The notes under the pieces: model-generated
What the model was told of the DNA's origin: nothing
What the model saw: only the letters and a program-made list of their open reading frames with translations
The model's database searches: none
Program-made: the position numbers and the translations under genes
Origin: Zoroaster sp. YZ-2022
Taxonomy: Eukaryota; Echinodermata; Asteroidea; Forcipulatida; Zoroasteridae
DNA: 64,000 nt
Direction: 5' to 3'
NCBI GenBank assembly: GCA_029582265.1
Contig: CM055828.1
Coordinates: 34,073,263-34,137,262 of the forward strand
Shown here: positions 10,176 through 21,549 of the stretch, one piece after another
How positions within the stretch are numbered: the first letter of the stretch is position 1
Layout: every line of letters begins with the position of its first letter

Positions 10176-11960
10176 GCTTCCTTTAATGCCAGGGGCCACG
10201 CCTAAAACGGGTAATTCAAGCATCAAACTTTTATTCCATTCATAAATGGTCATATTGATTTTGATTTCAAAATTGAAAAAAATAAAAAATAAAAATAGAA
10301 ATGGTCAAATTCACATAACAGGGACACACAAATCAATCACGATTTAAAAACTACTATATTGTGATTAAAAACAACCACGATTGTGAGTCGATTGAGAAAT
10401 TCCATGGAAACAAAATTAGGCCACAGTCTTTTCAAGTTTTCAGAAGTAAGAAACAAAAGCAAACCACTTCAGTGGTTAGCTGACTGTCAGATCACAAAGG
10501 AGCCGCCACACAGGGTCCAGACCCAGAACTCTGTTGTTTCTCTTAATCCACTGCCGCTCAAAGAAATCTATTCAGACAGATTAAGTGTTGCGAATTTAAT
10601 TGCGTACCTGTGGTTGTGGGCTCTAAAGCAATCATGCGTGAATGAAAAAAATAATCGCGATACTATTGAAAATTGCGACATATGTTTGACAATATATCGT
10701 GGATAAAAAAAATTGATGCCACCCAAGCTTAATATTAATTACCATGGTTTCATAAATTGGTAACTGCTTCTTCACTGAAGTACAAGTACTCATAACTGAA
10801 GCGTAAAATTGGATCTACTTGGTAGCTATTACTCCACTGTGAACATGCAATTATTACAAAGTACCAATATTAACCAAAGCGAAAAATTTGATTTAACTTG
10901 AGCCAATCATAAAAGCTTTGCGTGTAGGGGAACAATAAAGATAAACGCAGACTTATTAGAAGCTTATTTTGATCCCACAAAATCAATTTGTATTGTTAGA
11001 AACCAAACCCATTACACATACAGTGTACCAACTGCATTGTATCTCTAGGTTGGTGAAATTCTTGCGTCGGGAGATAAACAATTGATTTAATTTTGCCCTA
11101 CACCGACGTGTGTATAGCACTCTATATGCATTGTATCTCACTGTACCACTGCTCAATACAGTCACTTGACCGTGAGTGAGTATAAGTCTGCAAAAAAAAA
11201 AGCAGTTTGTGATCTTGTGTTTCCACTCTAACAGAATCTTTTCCACAGGTGGTAATTTTCAGTGATCTTCTAGAACCTTTTGTCTGGACTGAGCTGAACT
11301 GCCTTAAATATTCAGTTGTCAGACCTCTTGGGATGATTTAATCATTTTATGCTGGGAACCCAAAGTTGTGTCTCTGCTTCAGCATCTGATGAAACAGTTA
11401 CTGCAGTGGAAGCTTTGTAACAGTGTGACCTCAGCGGTAATTGATATTAATCAAAAACTACACTGCATTAATCAAGAAACAATTGCTTTTGATGGTTGAA
11501 CTGTTTGGCTATTAAACCTGTGCCATCTTTTGTTTGGACTCCAGGGAATCATCTAGTACCTTGCTAGAACCTTGTTTATGTTCATAAACTCTACCCTAAG
11601 TTGTGTCTCTGCATAGCATTTGATGAAAAAGTTGCTGCAATGGAAGCTTTGTAACTTTGCAACTTCAGCGGTCTGCTTCGTAGTTGCTGCATATATGTAA
11701 ACGCACTCAGGTGATCCACTGTCCTCACTCCTCATCTGATGAAGCAGTTGTTAATATGAAAGCTTATTCGCTTTTGTTAGAGTCAAGTCTTAAAAGTATG
11801 AACCCTCATTCCTGAATAATTGGATGGACTAACACAGCTATCCAACACTTTGTTCTTTACATAACAGTGAATTAACCAATTGCATTCACAATCAATTTGT
11901 AACTGTCGACCAAATGAAACTGCCATCAAATAGTCAATTGTTAATTTAAGCGAAGAAAAT
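10176..11960. other. Intergenic, upstream of lectin gene 3
   Basis: No gene is recognised. At about 11000-11110 a minus-strand fragment of SINE family 2 is visible (the CTTGCGTCGGGAGATAAACA and CACCGACGTGTGTATAGCAC blocks match 50210-50260 and 50450-50510 inverted). Diverged repeats of about 180 bp recur around 11340-11420, 11590-11650 and 11735-11765 (gatgaa-cagttNNtgcaNtggaagcttNgtaa). Confidence 0.5.
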
Positions 11961-12968
11961 ATGGCAAATTTCTGTTTTGGTTCAATTATTTTCTTTGTTT
12001 TTACTCTTGAAGCGATTTCAGCAGCGACAAAGCAAAATAGTTGCAATCGCAATAATAATAGGTTTTCAGTAGCATCAAACAGACGTCTGAAACAGCTTTC
12101 ATTTTCAAAGAAAACTTCACGCACTGTGATCCACTGTGGACGAGATTGCCACATGGATTCTAACTGTAAATCACTGAATTACCATCAACTGAGTCAACTG
12201 TGTGAATTAAACAATGTAACACGGGCTCAATTCCCTGATAATTATATTGAAGACCAGGGATATTTCTACTTTGATGCACTTGAAGATACCCCGCTCACTT
12301 CTGTACAAGATCGTCGCCAAACTTGCAAGGATCTCCTACAACTAGGTCACAAAGACAGCGGCATATACACAATCAATCCTGCCGGATTCAACAGTAGCCT
12401 TCAGGTCTACTGTGATATGAAAACCGATGATGGTGGATGGCTCGTCTTTCAGAGACGGCAAGATGGAAGCGAAGACTTCTACCGCAAATGGGATGAGTAT
12501 CAAACTGGTTTCGGTCACTTGTCTGCTGAATTCTGGCTTGGAAATGATAACCTGCGCACACTGACAGGGTCTCCATCAAACAAATGGCAGCTACGGGTAG
12601 ATATGACTGACTGGGAAGACAACGAGGCCTTCTCTAAATATGGTGAGTTTTATGTGTCAGGTGACTTGTATTACCTTCATGTTGGTTTGTATGATGATAA
12701 TAGTACAGCAGGAGATTCCCTCGGATACTCCTCTGGGTCACCATTCTCTACATGGGATCATGATAATGATGAAGGCACTGATGTGAATTGTGCTCAAAGA
12801 TACCAAGGGGCATGGTGGATGAAACAATGTTTGCAATCTCATCTTAATGGTATATATTACTCAACATCAAATAATCCTTATGATGCCATGGGACTAAATT
12901 GGCTCACATGGAAAGGCCATCAATATTCTCTCAAAACATGCACCATGAAAATACGTGAGTTGAACTAA
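11961..12968 (+). CDS. Secreted PAN/apple plus fibrinogen-domain lectin-like protein, copy 3
   Basis: Single exon, 335 residues, same layout as copies 1 and 2. The leader (MANFCFGSIIFFVFTLEAIS) is the most convincing signal peptide of the three. The PAN cysteine before the NRRLKQ block is present. The FReD keeps DDGGWLVFQRR, EFWLGN and DHDNDE followed by NCA. The ligand-pocket segment (RYQGAWWMKQCLQSHLNGI) and the stretch around the last cysteine differ from the other copies at many positions although upstream codons are nearly identical, including at silent sites. AATAAA follows the stop immediately. A secreted pattern-recognition role is inferred from the family. Confidence 0.9.
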   Translation: MANFCFGSIIFFVFTLEAISAATKQNSCNRNNNRFSVASNRRLKQLSFSKKTSRTVIHCGRDCHMDSNCKSLNYHQLSQLCELNNVTRAQFPDNYIEDQGYFYFDALEDTPLTSVQDRRQTCKDLLQLGHKDSGIYTINPAGFNSSLQVYCDMKTDDGGWLVFQRRQDGSEDFYRKWDEYQTGFGHLSAEFWLGNDNLRTLTGSPSNKWQLRVDMTDWEDNEAFSKYGEFYVSGDLYYLHVGLYDDNSTAGDSLGYSSGSPFSTWDHDNDEGTDVNCAQRYQGAWWMKQCLQSHLNGIYYSTSNNPYDAMGLNWLTWKGHQYSLKTCTMKIRELN

Positions 12969-13014
12969 AATAAACATCTTAGCCCAACATTAGTTACATC
13001 TGTACATATCTGTC

Positions 13015-13495
13015 TTATCTGTTGTCCAAGTCTTGTCTGTCGTTGTTCAATACATGTGGTATTTATGCTGTAAGGCATTTACCTACAAGTTTTTGCTTCA
13101 TGACTATTCCTCTATACACACACTCTGCAGTATCCTTGTATACATTCATATTGTATATTATTATACAAACACAACATTGTTTGAGGCTGGATAAGCGATA
13201 TATACTTCCCCTCAGACGGTATTGGAAGTTGACAGACGATATCCCAGAGTGAAGCTGAGGGGAGAAGTTTGTCAACTTCCAATACAGAGGGGAAGTAATG
13301 TCACCTGTATCCACCTAAAATACCATGTTGTGTTTGTTTTATGTATTAAAACATTTTTCTACTGGCTACTGGAAGTCACGGATCTCCAAAATTCATTTCT
13401 TTTGTGGAGGTCAATGTATATTTAGGGAATAAAGGTTTCATCCTGTGGTCTTTACACCCAGGATAATGGGCATGGCCACGGGTGATAAATTACTT
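13015..13495 (+). repeat. 3' flank of lectin gene 3 (unoccupied paralogue of the LINE site)
   Basis: This colinear copy of the lectin gene 2 flank lacks the LINE. Sequence runs straight from TATCCTTGTATA into CATTCATATTGTATATT, which pinpoints the LINE junctions in the paralogue. It contains the same internal hairpin (about 13206-13295). Confidence 0.85.
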
Positions 13496-13499
13496 ACAT

Positions 13500-14880
13500 G
13501 CATATATTTTAAGGTTGTACAATTTATTCACAAATGTGTGGTTTAGAGTGCACCTTTTAAGAGAAACATTTTCTCTTGCCAAATTACTTATATTAAGGTT
13601 GTTCAATTTATTCACATAATTGTGTGGCTAAGAGTGCACCTTTAAGAGAAATATTTTCTCTTGCTAAATTACTTATATATATTTTAAGGGTGTACAATTT
13701 ATTCACAAATGTGTGTGGCCAAGAGTGCACCTTTAAGAGAAATATTTTCTCTTGCTAAATTACTTATATATATTTTAAGGATGTACAATTTATTCACAAA
13801 TGTGTGTGGCCAAGAGTGCACCTTTAAGAGAAATATTTTCTCTTGCTAAATTACTTATATATATTTTATGGGTGTACAATTTATTCACAAATGTGTGTGG
13901 CCAAGAGTGCACCTTTAAGAGAGACATTTTCTCTTGCTAAATTATTTGTATATATTTCAAGGTTGTACAATACATTCACAAAATTGTGTGGCTTAGAGTG
14001 CACCTTTAAGAGAAAGAAATTATCTTGCTAAATAACTTACATGTATATATTTTACGAGTGTACAATTTATTCACAAATCTGTGTGGTTAAGAGTGCACCT
14101 TTAAGAGAGACATTTTCTCTTGCTAAATTATTTGTATATATTTTAAGGTTGTACAATTTATTCTAAAAATTGTGTGGCCAAGAGACACATTTTCTCTTGC
14201 TAAATTATATATATTTTATGGGTGTACAATACATTCACAAAATTGTGTGGCTTAGAGTCCACCTTTAACTAGTTCGCGTCGGGAATAAAAAAGTTTTTCT
14301 GGGCCCCTGTGCGAGTTTTTTTCCCACACAAACACGTTAATGGAAGCTTCCACAGCATGTTGCCACGTCTACCGAGCATGTCACTGTACGTTCGGCTCGT
14401 TGCCACGTCAACCGAGCATGCATACAAATATTCCGGAGTTTCCTATGGCGTGTTTAGACGCTCTCCGATCCGTGGTGCAAAAAAAAATTGCTACGCGAAC
14501 TGGTTAAGAGAAAGAATTTATCTTGCTAAATAACTTACATGTATATATTTTACGAGTGCACAATTTATTCACAAATCTGTGTGGTTAAGTGTGCACCTTT
14601 AAGAGAAAAAAATTTTTCTTGCTAAATAACTTACATGTATATATTTTACGAGTGTACAATTTATTCACAAATCTGTGTGGTTAAGTGTGCACCTTTAAGA
14701 GAAAAAAATTATCTTGCTAAATAACTTACATGTATATATTTTACGAGTGTACAATTTATTCACAAATCTGTGTGGTTAAGAGTGCACCTTTAAGAGAGAC
14801 ATTTTCTCTTGCTAAATTATTTGTATATATTTTAAGGTTGTACAATTTATTCACAAAATTGTGTGGCCAAGAGTGCACTA
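13500..14880. repeat. Tandem array of about 91-bp units, roughly 12 copies
   Basis: Each unit carries GTACAATTTATTCACAAA, TGTGTGG, AGAGTGCACCTTTAAGAG and TTTTCTCTTGCTAAATTA. Successive TTCTCTTGCT starts at about 13571, 13656, 13747 and 13839 give a spacing of 85-92 bp. Units are diverged. A TTAA-flanked MITE interrupts the array at 14269-14503. A solo unit lies near 300-410. Open frames inside are meaningless. Confidence 0.85.
14269..14503 (+). mobile_element. TTAA-flanked MITE, copy 1
   Basis: A 235-bp element inside the 91-bp array. TTAA lies on both sides (14265-14268 and 14504-14507), while the uninterrupted array units have a single TTAA at this place (CACCTTTAAGAG), so the target duplication is demonstrated internally. 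The ends read CTAGTTCGCGTCGGG and, inverted, CCAGTTCGCGTAGC. TTAA duplication is typical of piggyBac and Kolobok transposons. The interior is CpG-richer than its surroundings. Sister copy inverted at 51539-51790. Confidence 0.9.
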
Positions 14881-14984
14881 ACATATATTATATATATATG
14901 ACATCTTATATTTGTATTATACAAAAATGTATAAATGTATAAATGAGACTTTAAAAAAATAAAAAATAAAAAATAAAAAAATAT

Positions 14985-15560
14985 TTTATCCAGTTTCAGT
15001 ATGTCAAAATGCACTGTTATTTGCACTATTACTGTGTTTTAATGACTGTCACTTTGTTGTTTTAACTGTATGAATTTAGTAAATAACATAATTTTTCTCT
15101 GAATGGTCAAGAAGTCCAAAACATTCAATGTAAAATATATCGCAGTGACACCATGTTTGCAGTGACATGTTTGCATGTTTATATATATATATACATAATT
15201 TTTTTTCTTCTCTTTTTCTCTTTTTTTCACTCTGGTCTGCAGTGAACCATTTGATTGGCCTATCAGATGACCTCTTTAGTCATTTACTGATGTGGCTATT
15301 GTTCACAGTTGCTTTTATATATAAAATTTAAAAAAATAAAAAAAATAATAAAAAAATAAAAAAATAAAATAAAATAAAAATAAATATTTTATCCAGTTTC
15401 AGTATGTCAAAATGCACTGTTATTTGCACTATTACTGTGTTTTAATGACTGTCACTTTGTTGTTTTAACTATATGAATTCAGTAAATAATGGTCTGAATG
15501 GTCAAGAAGTCCAAAACATTCAATGTAAAATGTATCGCAGTGACACCATGTTTGCAGTGA
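14985..15560 (+). repeat. Direct duplication of about 170 bp
   Basis: The block from ATCCAGTTTCAGTATGTCAA through GTCAAGAAGTCCAAAACATT occurs at about 14989-15160 and again at about 15390-15555, each preceded by an A-rich (AAATA)n-like run. No coding content. Confidence 0.8.
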
Positions 15561-15720
15561 CACCATGTCTGCAGTGACACCATGTAGAAATTCCCATTTG
15601 AGTGGTAATTAGTTCTGAAAAGAACTGGTTGGTTATAACTCGATGTTTCGATCAGTCTGCTCTTGTCGTCTTCAGGATTACCACTCAAAAGATAATTTCC
15701 ACATGGTGTCATCGCAAACA
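15535..15720 (+). mobile_element. GTGACACCATG-type MITE, one copy (family F)
   Basis: The outer ends are inverted (GCAGTGACACCATG at about 15535-15585, in three tandem copies, and CATGGTGTCATCGC at about 15703-15716). The interior carries GTAATTAGTTCTGAAAAGAA and a CGATGTTTCGATCAG segment followed by GTCTTCAGGA. Relatives are at 26926-27201, 36995-37152, 50886-51000 and 52011-52105. Confidence 0.75.
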
Positions 15721-18700
15721 GATTTTACTTATCACTATTACTGTGTTTTATTGACTGTCACTTTTAAGAAAGTTGTTTATCTTTACATTGTTTATTTAAC
15801 TGTATGAATTGAGTAAATAACTTAATTATTCAAAATAGGTTTCAATATATAAATGAAACTAAAAAAAAAATGACAAAAGGGGGAAAAAATAAAAATAAAG
15901 AATTAGTAGGTTTTAGACCATTTAAGGCACTGGAACATGAATGTGTATGGTGTGGGGGGGGGTCCACATTTTCCCCATCTTCAAAGCAAAATACAAAAGC
16001 CATAAAATTGTATATTTTACAATACATGTCCAAATATCAGTCATAATTATGTCCATAAATGTAAGCAATTTATTTACCCCCCCCCCCCCCCATCTCTGGA
16101 ACATGTTCCATTGCCTAGGTATGGTTACATTATGTATTTCAGACATTGTATTGACTCAATTTCATTCTTATCAATATTTGATTTTTTGTAGAATAGTTTT
16201 TGATCAAATAAAGTTAAAACAAATTTTTATGGTTGATGAAATTGTATGATGAAGTAACCTGCATAGTAATTTTGCATAGTTACAACTCTAACTATGTAGA
16301 AAATACAAATATTAGTTAATTGTTTTAAAGATAACCTCTTGTCATGCCTTTCTAAAACTGATTTTGTAGCACGATGTGAACAATTATTGCTGGCCTGTGT
16401 GTGTTATCGTCATAGGTGTGCCTGACCTGACCGCAAGAATCTCTGACGGTCTCAGAATCTTGCAGTTGGTTCAGTTGCGCCTATGATGATTGCGCATTCT
16501 CACCGGGAGTGTAATTCTGCGCATTCTCACCAGGAAATGTCTCACATCGGTGTCAAATGTCATATAATATGTACCATGTACATTATTAACTCACACAAAG
16601 TATGGCTAGAGTGTATCTTTACAAACATAGTATGGTTGTATGAATATAATATGCGATTCATAATGCATTTTTAACTACTACCAGGGGCAGATCCAGGGTG
16701 GGAGACACACATTTAAAAAAAAACAAAGGATAGGGCAGGGGTCAGGGGTCAGGGGTCAGGGATAATGGGAAGGTATGGTAATTGTACATGTGAAAGAATC
16801 AAAAGGGATCACACTTCACCTTTGACCCCCTGGGTCTGCCAATGAATCGCCTTCATGACAATTTTAAGTTGTACGATTGTATGAAATTGCTATTATGCAC
16901 CTTATAATCAGTGGAGTGGTTTAGTGACTGTCACATAAAAATCAATTGGCCAATTGGCACCCTTGGAAAACACTGAAAAAACACAAATAAATAAGACACA
17001 TGCTTTGCAAATTTGTTGAAGATAATGGTTATGCGTATATTTTATGCAAAGCAAGCAAGAAGTTGCTAACCAAATCTGATTGGTCTATTAGGGATTATAA
17101 TTGATGGCTGCTGATTGGTCAATTGATCTTCTATTGATTTGATTGATATCATTGTATAGATTGATTATTTAAATATATGCGCAATTACTGCTGTGTTTTA
17201 GTTTTATGAATATTTAAAGCCCAAGTATGACACTGGTAACATAAGCTAAACCCACCTATGAAAGTTTTGGATCAAAACATCAACTATGTCATGAGAAAAC
17301 TGTGAAAAAGGTATTAATGATTTCCTTGACATAAAGTAGTAACTTCCTTGATATGTTCAGAAATACAGGAATGTTTTATTTGCTCAGAATTTGTGTACAA
17401 ATGTGAGGTGACAGCACAGAAAAAAATAGCTGTTTTCAAATAGTACCCCTTGACATGTTTGTAAATCATTTGTTCTCAGGACATGCATGCCTGAACAAGG
17501 AATTTTCTTGCAAAATATTATTTGGTACTCAATATTATTTCTGTCTAAAAAAAGAAAGATTGGTTTAAGGTTTTAGTATGACTATCTTACAAAAGACGGC
17601 GCCTCACACAAAATTATTACAGGTTTTACGTAAAAATGATTATTTCATTATTAAGAATAATATTGATATTTTTTGGTTACCAATGTTGTACTGTGGCTTT
17701 AAATTGATTGACATGTATTGTATATGAATGGTATGAATTACATGTACTAAAGAAACTAAAGATAGATGTTCCATTCTCAGCAAGATTAATCATTCTTATC
17801 TTGAAGCAAACAAATTCTTGAAATCAATTTTTTTTTGTCAAATCAATTTAATTAAGAATTCATGTGTGTATCCAAATGGGGATTTTTTTTTCTCGAACCA
17901 CTCGCTAACAACAGTGGACTGAAAAAGTGTTGGAATTTAAATTTAAATTTCAGAAATAAATAAGAATTGTAATCTGGATCAAATTTAAAATTAGTTTTTT
18001 CTGAGATTAAGGATGATTTGTTCATTCCTAGACCCTTGAAAATAAGTGATTTATTGATTGAATCACAATGTGAATAGTTAATCTGCTCATAGTATGCAGC
18101 ATGTATCTTTAATTATATTAATTCATTGTTTATATAGATTAATTAAATTATATGTATAAGGTTGCACCTTTAAGGTAAACATTTGATCAAAGTTGTAGAT
18201 TTAAAATGTTGTAGATCGTATTCATAGGCCCTGGAATGTTGGGTGGGGGGGGGGGGGCTGACTGGAATGACCCTCATTTAAGAAAGGTGATTTCGCACCC
18301 TCACATTTTTCCCAAATCAAAATAGTTATTTTATACCGGTATCTAAAAAAAAAACTAAAAAATAGAAAACTGAAAACTATTGAACATAATAATATTATAA
18401 TAATTAAAATATTTGTATAGTGCCCATCCATAAAATCATTTTCTTGGGCCCTGAATAATACATGCAAAAAAACAAAAACAATTAAGAAGTATACATGAAA
18501 GTGGAAACTGATGTGAAACTGTTTTCTTCAATTCCAAGTCCGTCCTCCCCCTCAAAAAAAATATATATTTACGTAAATCTGTTCCTGATAAGGTTTAAAT
18601 ATTTTTTTTTTCTTCTGAATATGTTTTCTAATCACAAGAAGAATATTATTGGTATTCGTTGCTTGCCCAATTTTTTCTGCACTTTCTATTTTGAACCATT

Positions 18701-19500
18701 CCAGCACCTATAATGGTAATATTGAAATATATTGTAATCAGTCAAGAACAACAATTGTTTTTATATATATATAATGTGTGTCCCCAATAGCATTATTCAT
18801 GCCTGGCTGTGAGCAGATATGATAAAGCAATGATTTCTAAAATGTCCCTTTATGACCACAAGAGGGAGCTATTACAAGTGACCTGGAGCCAATTTCATAG
18901 AGCTGCTGAGCACAGAAAAGTTATGCTTAGCAAAAATAGGTTACCAGCCAAATTGTCACGAAATGCATATTGCTTCTGGCTGGTTCTCAGCTGAATTCCG
19001 CAGAAAAATGTGCTTAGTAATTATTTCTGCTTTGTAGCTCTGTGAAATTGGGCCCCGGTACGTACAAAGATGGAAGGGACAAACGTGACAATCAGAAACT
19101 CATGAATTAGTATAATACATTTTAAGGAATGATGTGTTCAGAATGTGCATGTTGGTTCTCCTTAAGTATAGCATATATAAATTATGAATACTGATTAAAC
19201 TGTGACATTCTTTAAACAGTTTTCATGGGGGAAACTAACAAATTTCCCACAGTTGTAAAAATTATTTATAACAATTTAAATGGTAATCCAAAATTCTGAG
19301 AACAATTTTGACAAATTACTCAAAACAAGTTGTATTTTGAGATGAAGGAGATTAGAAGTAATGGCTCAGATTTTTGTGAAATGCAAGAGATTTGGTGCAC
19401 AGGTGAGATTCAGAGTGTACACATAATTTATGAGTTCTGGTATCTATGGTTACAATCGATACGGTATACATTGAGGATACCCTCATACAGTAATGACAGT
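15721..19500. other. Long gene-poor stretch
   Basis: AT-rich DNA with homopolymer runs (poly-C at about 16076-16092, poly-G at 15953-15962 and 18243-18257) and no recognisable coding domain. Two TTGATTGGTC-like and GATTGGTCTATT segments near 17060-17130 repeat loosely. No RNA gene was recognised. Confidence 0.4.
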
Positions 19501-19508
19501 GGCATGTT

Positions 19509-19590
19509 ATCATGAGCTCAGCAACCATTGACTAAATGCAGTCTGTACTTGGATGGGAGACCACACCAGGTATTGTTTGCAGTAAAATGG
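19509..19590 (+). ncRNA. 5S rRNA-like relic, possibly a 5S-derived SINE
   Basis: The segment TACTTGGATGGGAGACC (19546-19562) is the hallmark box C region of eukaryotic 5S rRNA, followed by an ACCAGGTAT stretch like the CTGGGAATACC of 5S. Upstream, GAGCTCAGCAACC loosely matches the AAGTCAAGCAGC region. The 5' half of 5S is not convincing, so this is a pseudogene or the head of a 5S-derived SINE, not a functional gene. Confidence 0.6.
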
Positions 19591-20451
19591 CTGACATATA
19601 TTGAGTTTTTGCCAGAGTATGGGGCATTGATAGTCCTTAATAGTGTATTACCTGTATATCAATAGGGGTATGTACAACCGGGTTACGTCCTTCAGATGGG
19701 ATGTCATGCAAAAGGTTCAATATACCAGAAACAACACACATTAACCCATTTTGTTGGTTTGTTCTCTTGAATTTTTTAATTTTTTAATTTAATTTTTATA
19801 AATATTTTTCATTTAAATAATTTTTTTTAAATCTGCATTTTTAAATAATTTTTTTTTTGGTTAGCATCATTTACGTGTGCTTACTTATGGAGATCCAATA
19901 GGCACAACTTCTGCGCACAACATTCCATAAAGTGTATAATCTTACATTCCTTTAATTTAAGTAGAAGGAGTTTAATCTATTGTCACTGGGTCCCTTACGG
20001 TAGTATGACTATCGTGTCATGCTCACCATGAGTGTGCCTTTTTACTGTCTGGGTATATTTATTTAGACGAATCATAGGCTACCCATATTCTCTGGGGTTT
20101 CTAGAACATTGTATTTCTGTGGAAATGTGAGGAGGAAAAGCTTCCTGTCTGAGACTTGAAGTCAACGGACCGACCAGGGCCATGACTGATGTACGTGTGT
20201 ATAGAGACACCCCTGGTATTCCGCATTGCTAATTAATTACTTTGTGTATCACACTGCAGCTATCTTTGTGAGATTCCCTGAATACACCACATATACAGTA
20301 ATCAAAGCACTGATTCTCATGAAAGGAGCCAGTCTATAATGTAAGCCTCAGTTTGGTCTTGATTAACAGTATGACAGAAAAAACAAGATGACTACAATGT
20401 GATAATGATTACTTGAAATGCCGGTGCATTGTTCATGTATTATTGTTATGG

Positions 20452-20893
20452 AATTTACAACATTGGTAATGTGGGTAAAACTGCTTTTATGAGTATGCTT
20501 ACTCTCTTTGAATCAAGATATACATTAAAGGGAAGGTACAACATTGGTAATGTTGACAAAACTGCTTCTATGAGTATGCTTACTCTCTTTGAATCAAGAT
20601 ATATAAACAACCAACTTGTGAAAACTTCACCTCAATGTGGAGTCTCAGTCAGAAGTGAGAAAAATGTGAAAAAGCAGTCCAAATTTCTACAGAAAACACT
20701 TGGAGTAACAAGTTGCCAGATTGCAACTTTTGTGAAATATTTTTGTTTGTGTTTTCTCTGAAATGAGAGCACTCAGATAGAATAATTTGTTTTGGATGAT
20801 TAGTAACTTTACCAACTTCACATTTAGTTAGCTTTCAGATAATAATTTGGTTTATTCAGTTAATAATTACCAATGTTGTACCTTCCCTTTGAT
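20452..20893. mobile_element. MITE with GGGAAGGTACAACATTGGTA ends
   Basis: The left end carries two copies of an 81-bp unit (GGTAATGTTGNCAAAACTGC, then CTCTTTGAATCAAGATATA). The interior (ACCAACTTGTGAAAACTTCA through GGAGTAACAAGTTGCCA) matches 37960-38060. The right end is the inverted terminus (ATTACCAATGTTGTACCTTC). It is a less-amplified relative of the 36.7-38.2 kb array. Confidence 0.75.
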
Positions 20894-21182
20894 ATTCACA
20901 TCTGTGTTACATTGATTGGAACATTAATCAAAGTCTATCAATGATAACGATTGATTCAATCTTGATAATCTGTTACATGAATGGGGACACACTTATATTG
21001 TATTAAATCAATTTTATGTGATGTAAGTAATCGGTGTATGTAATAATAATAAAAAAATGTTGTTCTTCATTTCAGTTTGTTTAATGGGCTCTGCTTTTGT
21101 TTTCGTTTGTTGAGTTTATTCAAAACATTTGATTTTCAGGTATATCACATAATTAACTTTCTGACTTAGGTCCCCCCCAAAA

Positions 21183-21543
21183 AAAGTCTTCAGTTTCTGG
21201 TCATAGGTCTGCTTCAAAATTGTTGCGGTGACAACTTTTTTATTTCTATTTTTTTTTTGGTCATCTTTTTTATTTACCAACCAGTGAAATATGTGATACA
21301 TGTATGTGTACCGTTATTGGAACCAGGCAAAATTTCCCATACACAAAGTATGATGGCTGAGAGAGGACTCACAAATCAGGCAAACATTTGTGAAAAAGTC
21401 ATTTAAAACACAGCACGGCAGAAGTTCAATTGATCCAGCAGATTTGGCTGCAATTGGACATTGTTTCATAGCAAAAGAAAACAGAAAATTGCTGATGGGC
21501 AGGTCTGAGGCGATACGCACGGAGACCAGAAACTAGAGACTTT
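21183..21543 (-). mobile_element. AAAGTCTC-TIR MITE, reverse copy
   Basis: The ends AAAGTCTTCAGTTTCTGGTC and, inverted, AAAGTCTCTAGTTTCTGGTC flank an interior matching 25898-26228 in reverse, including GTGAAAAAGTCATTTAAAAC and the CACAAATC-type block. About 360 bp, non-coding. Confidence 0.8.
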
Positions 21544-21549
21544 GTTTTT

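Noticed and set aside
13843..14942. ORFs with YSQMCVAKSAPLRETFSLAK motifs
   Set aside because: Frames of the 91-bp tandem repeat.
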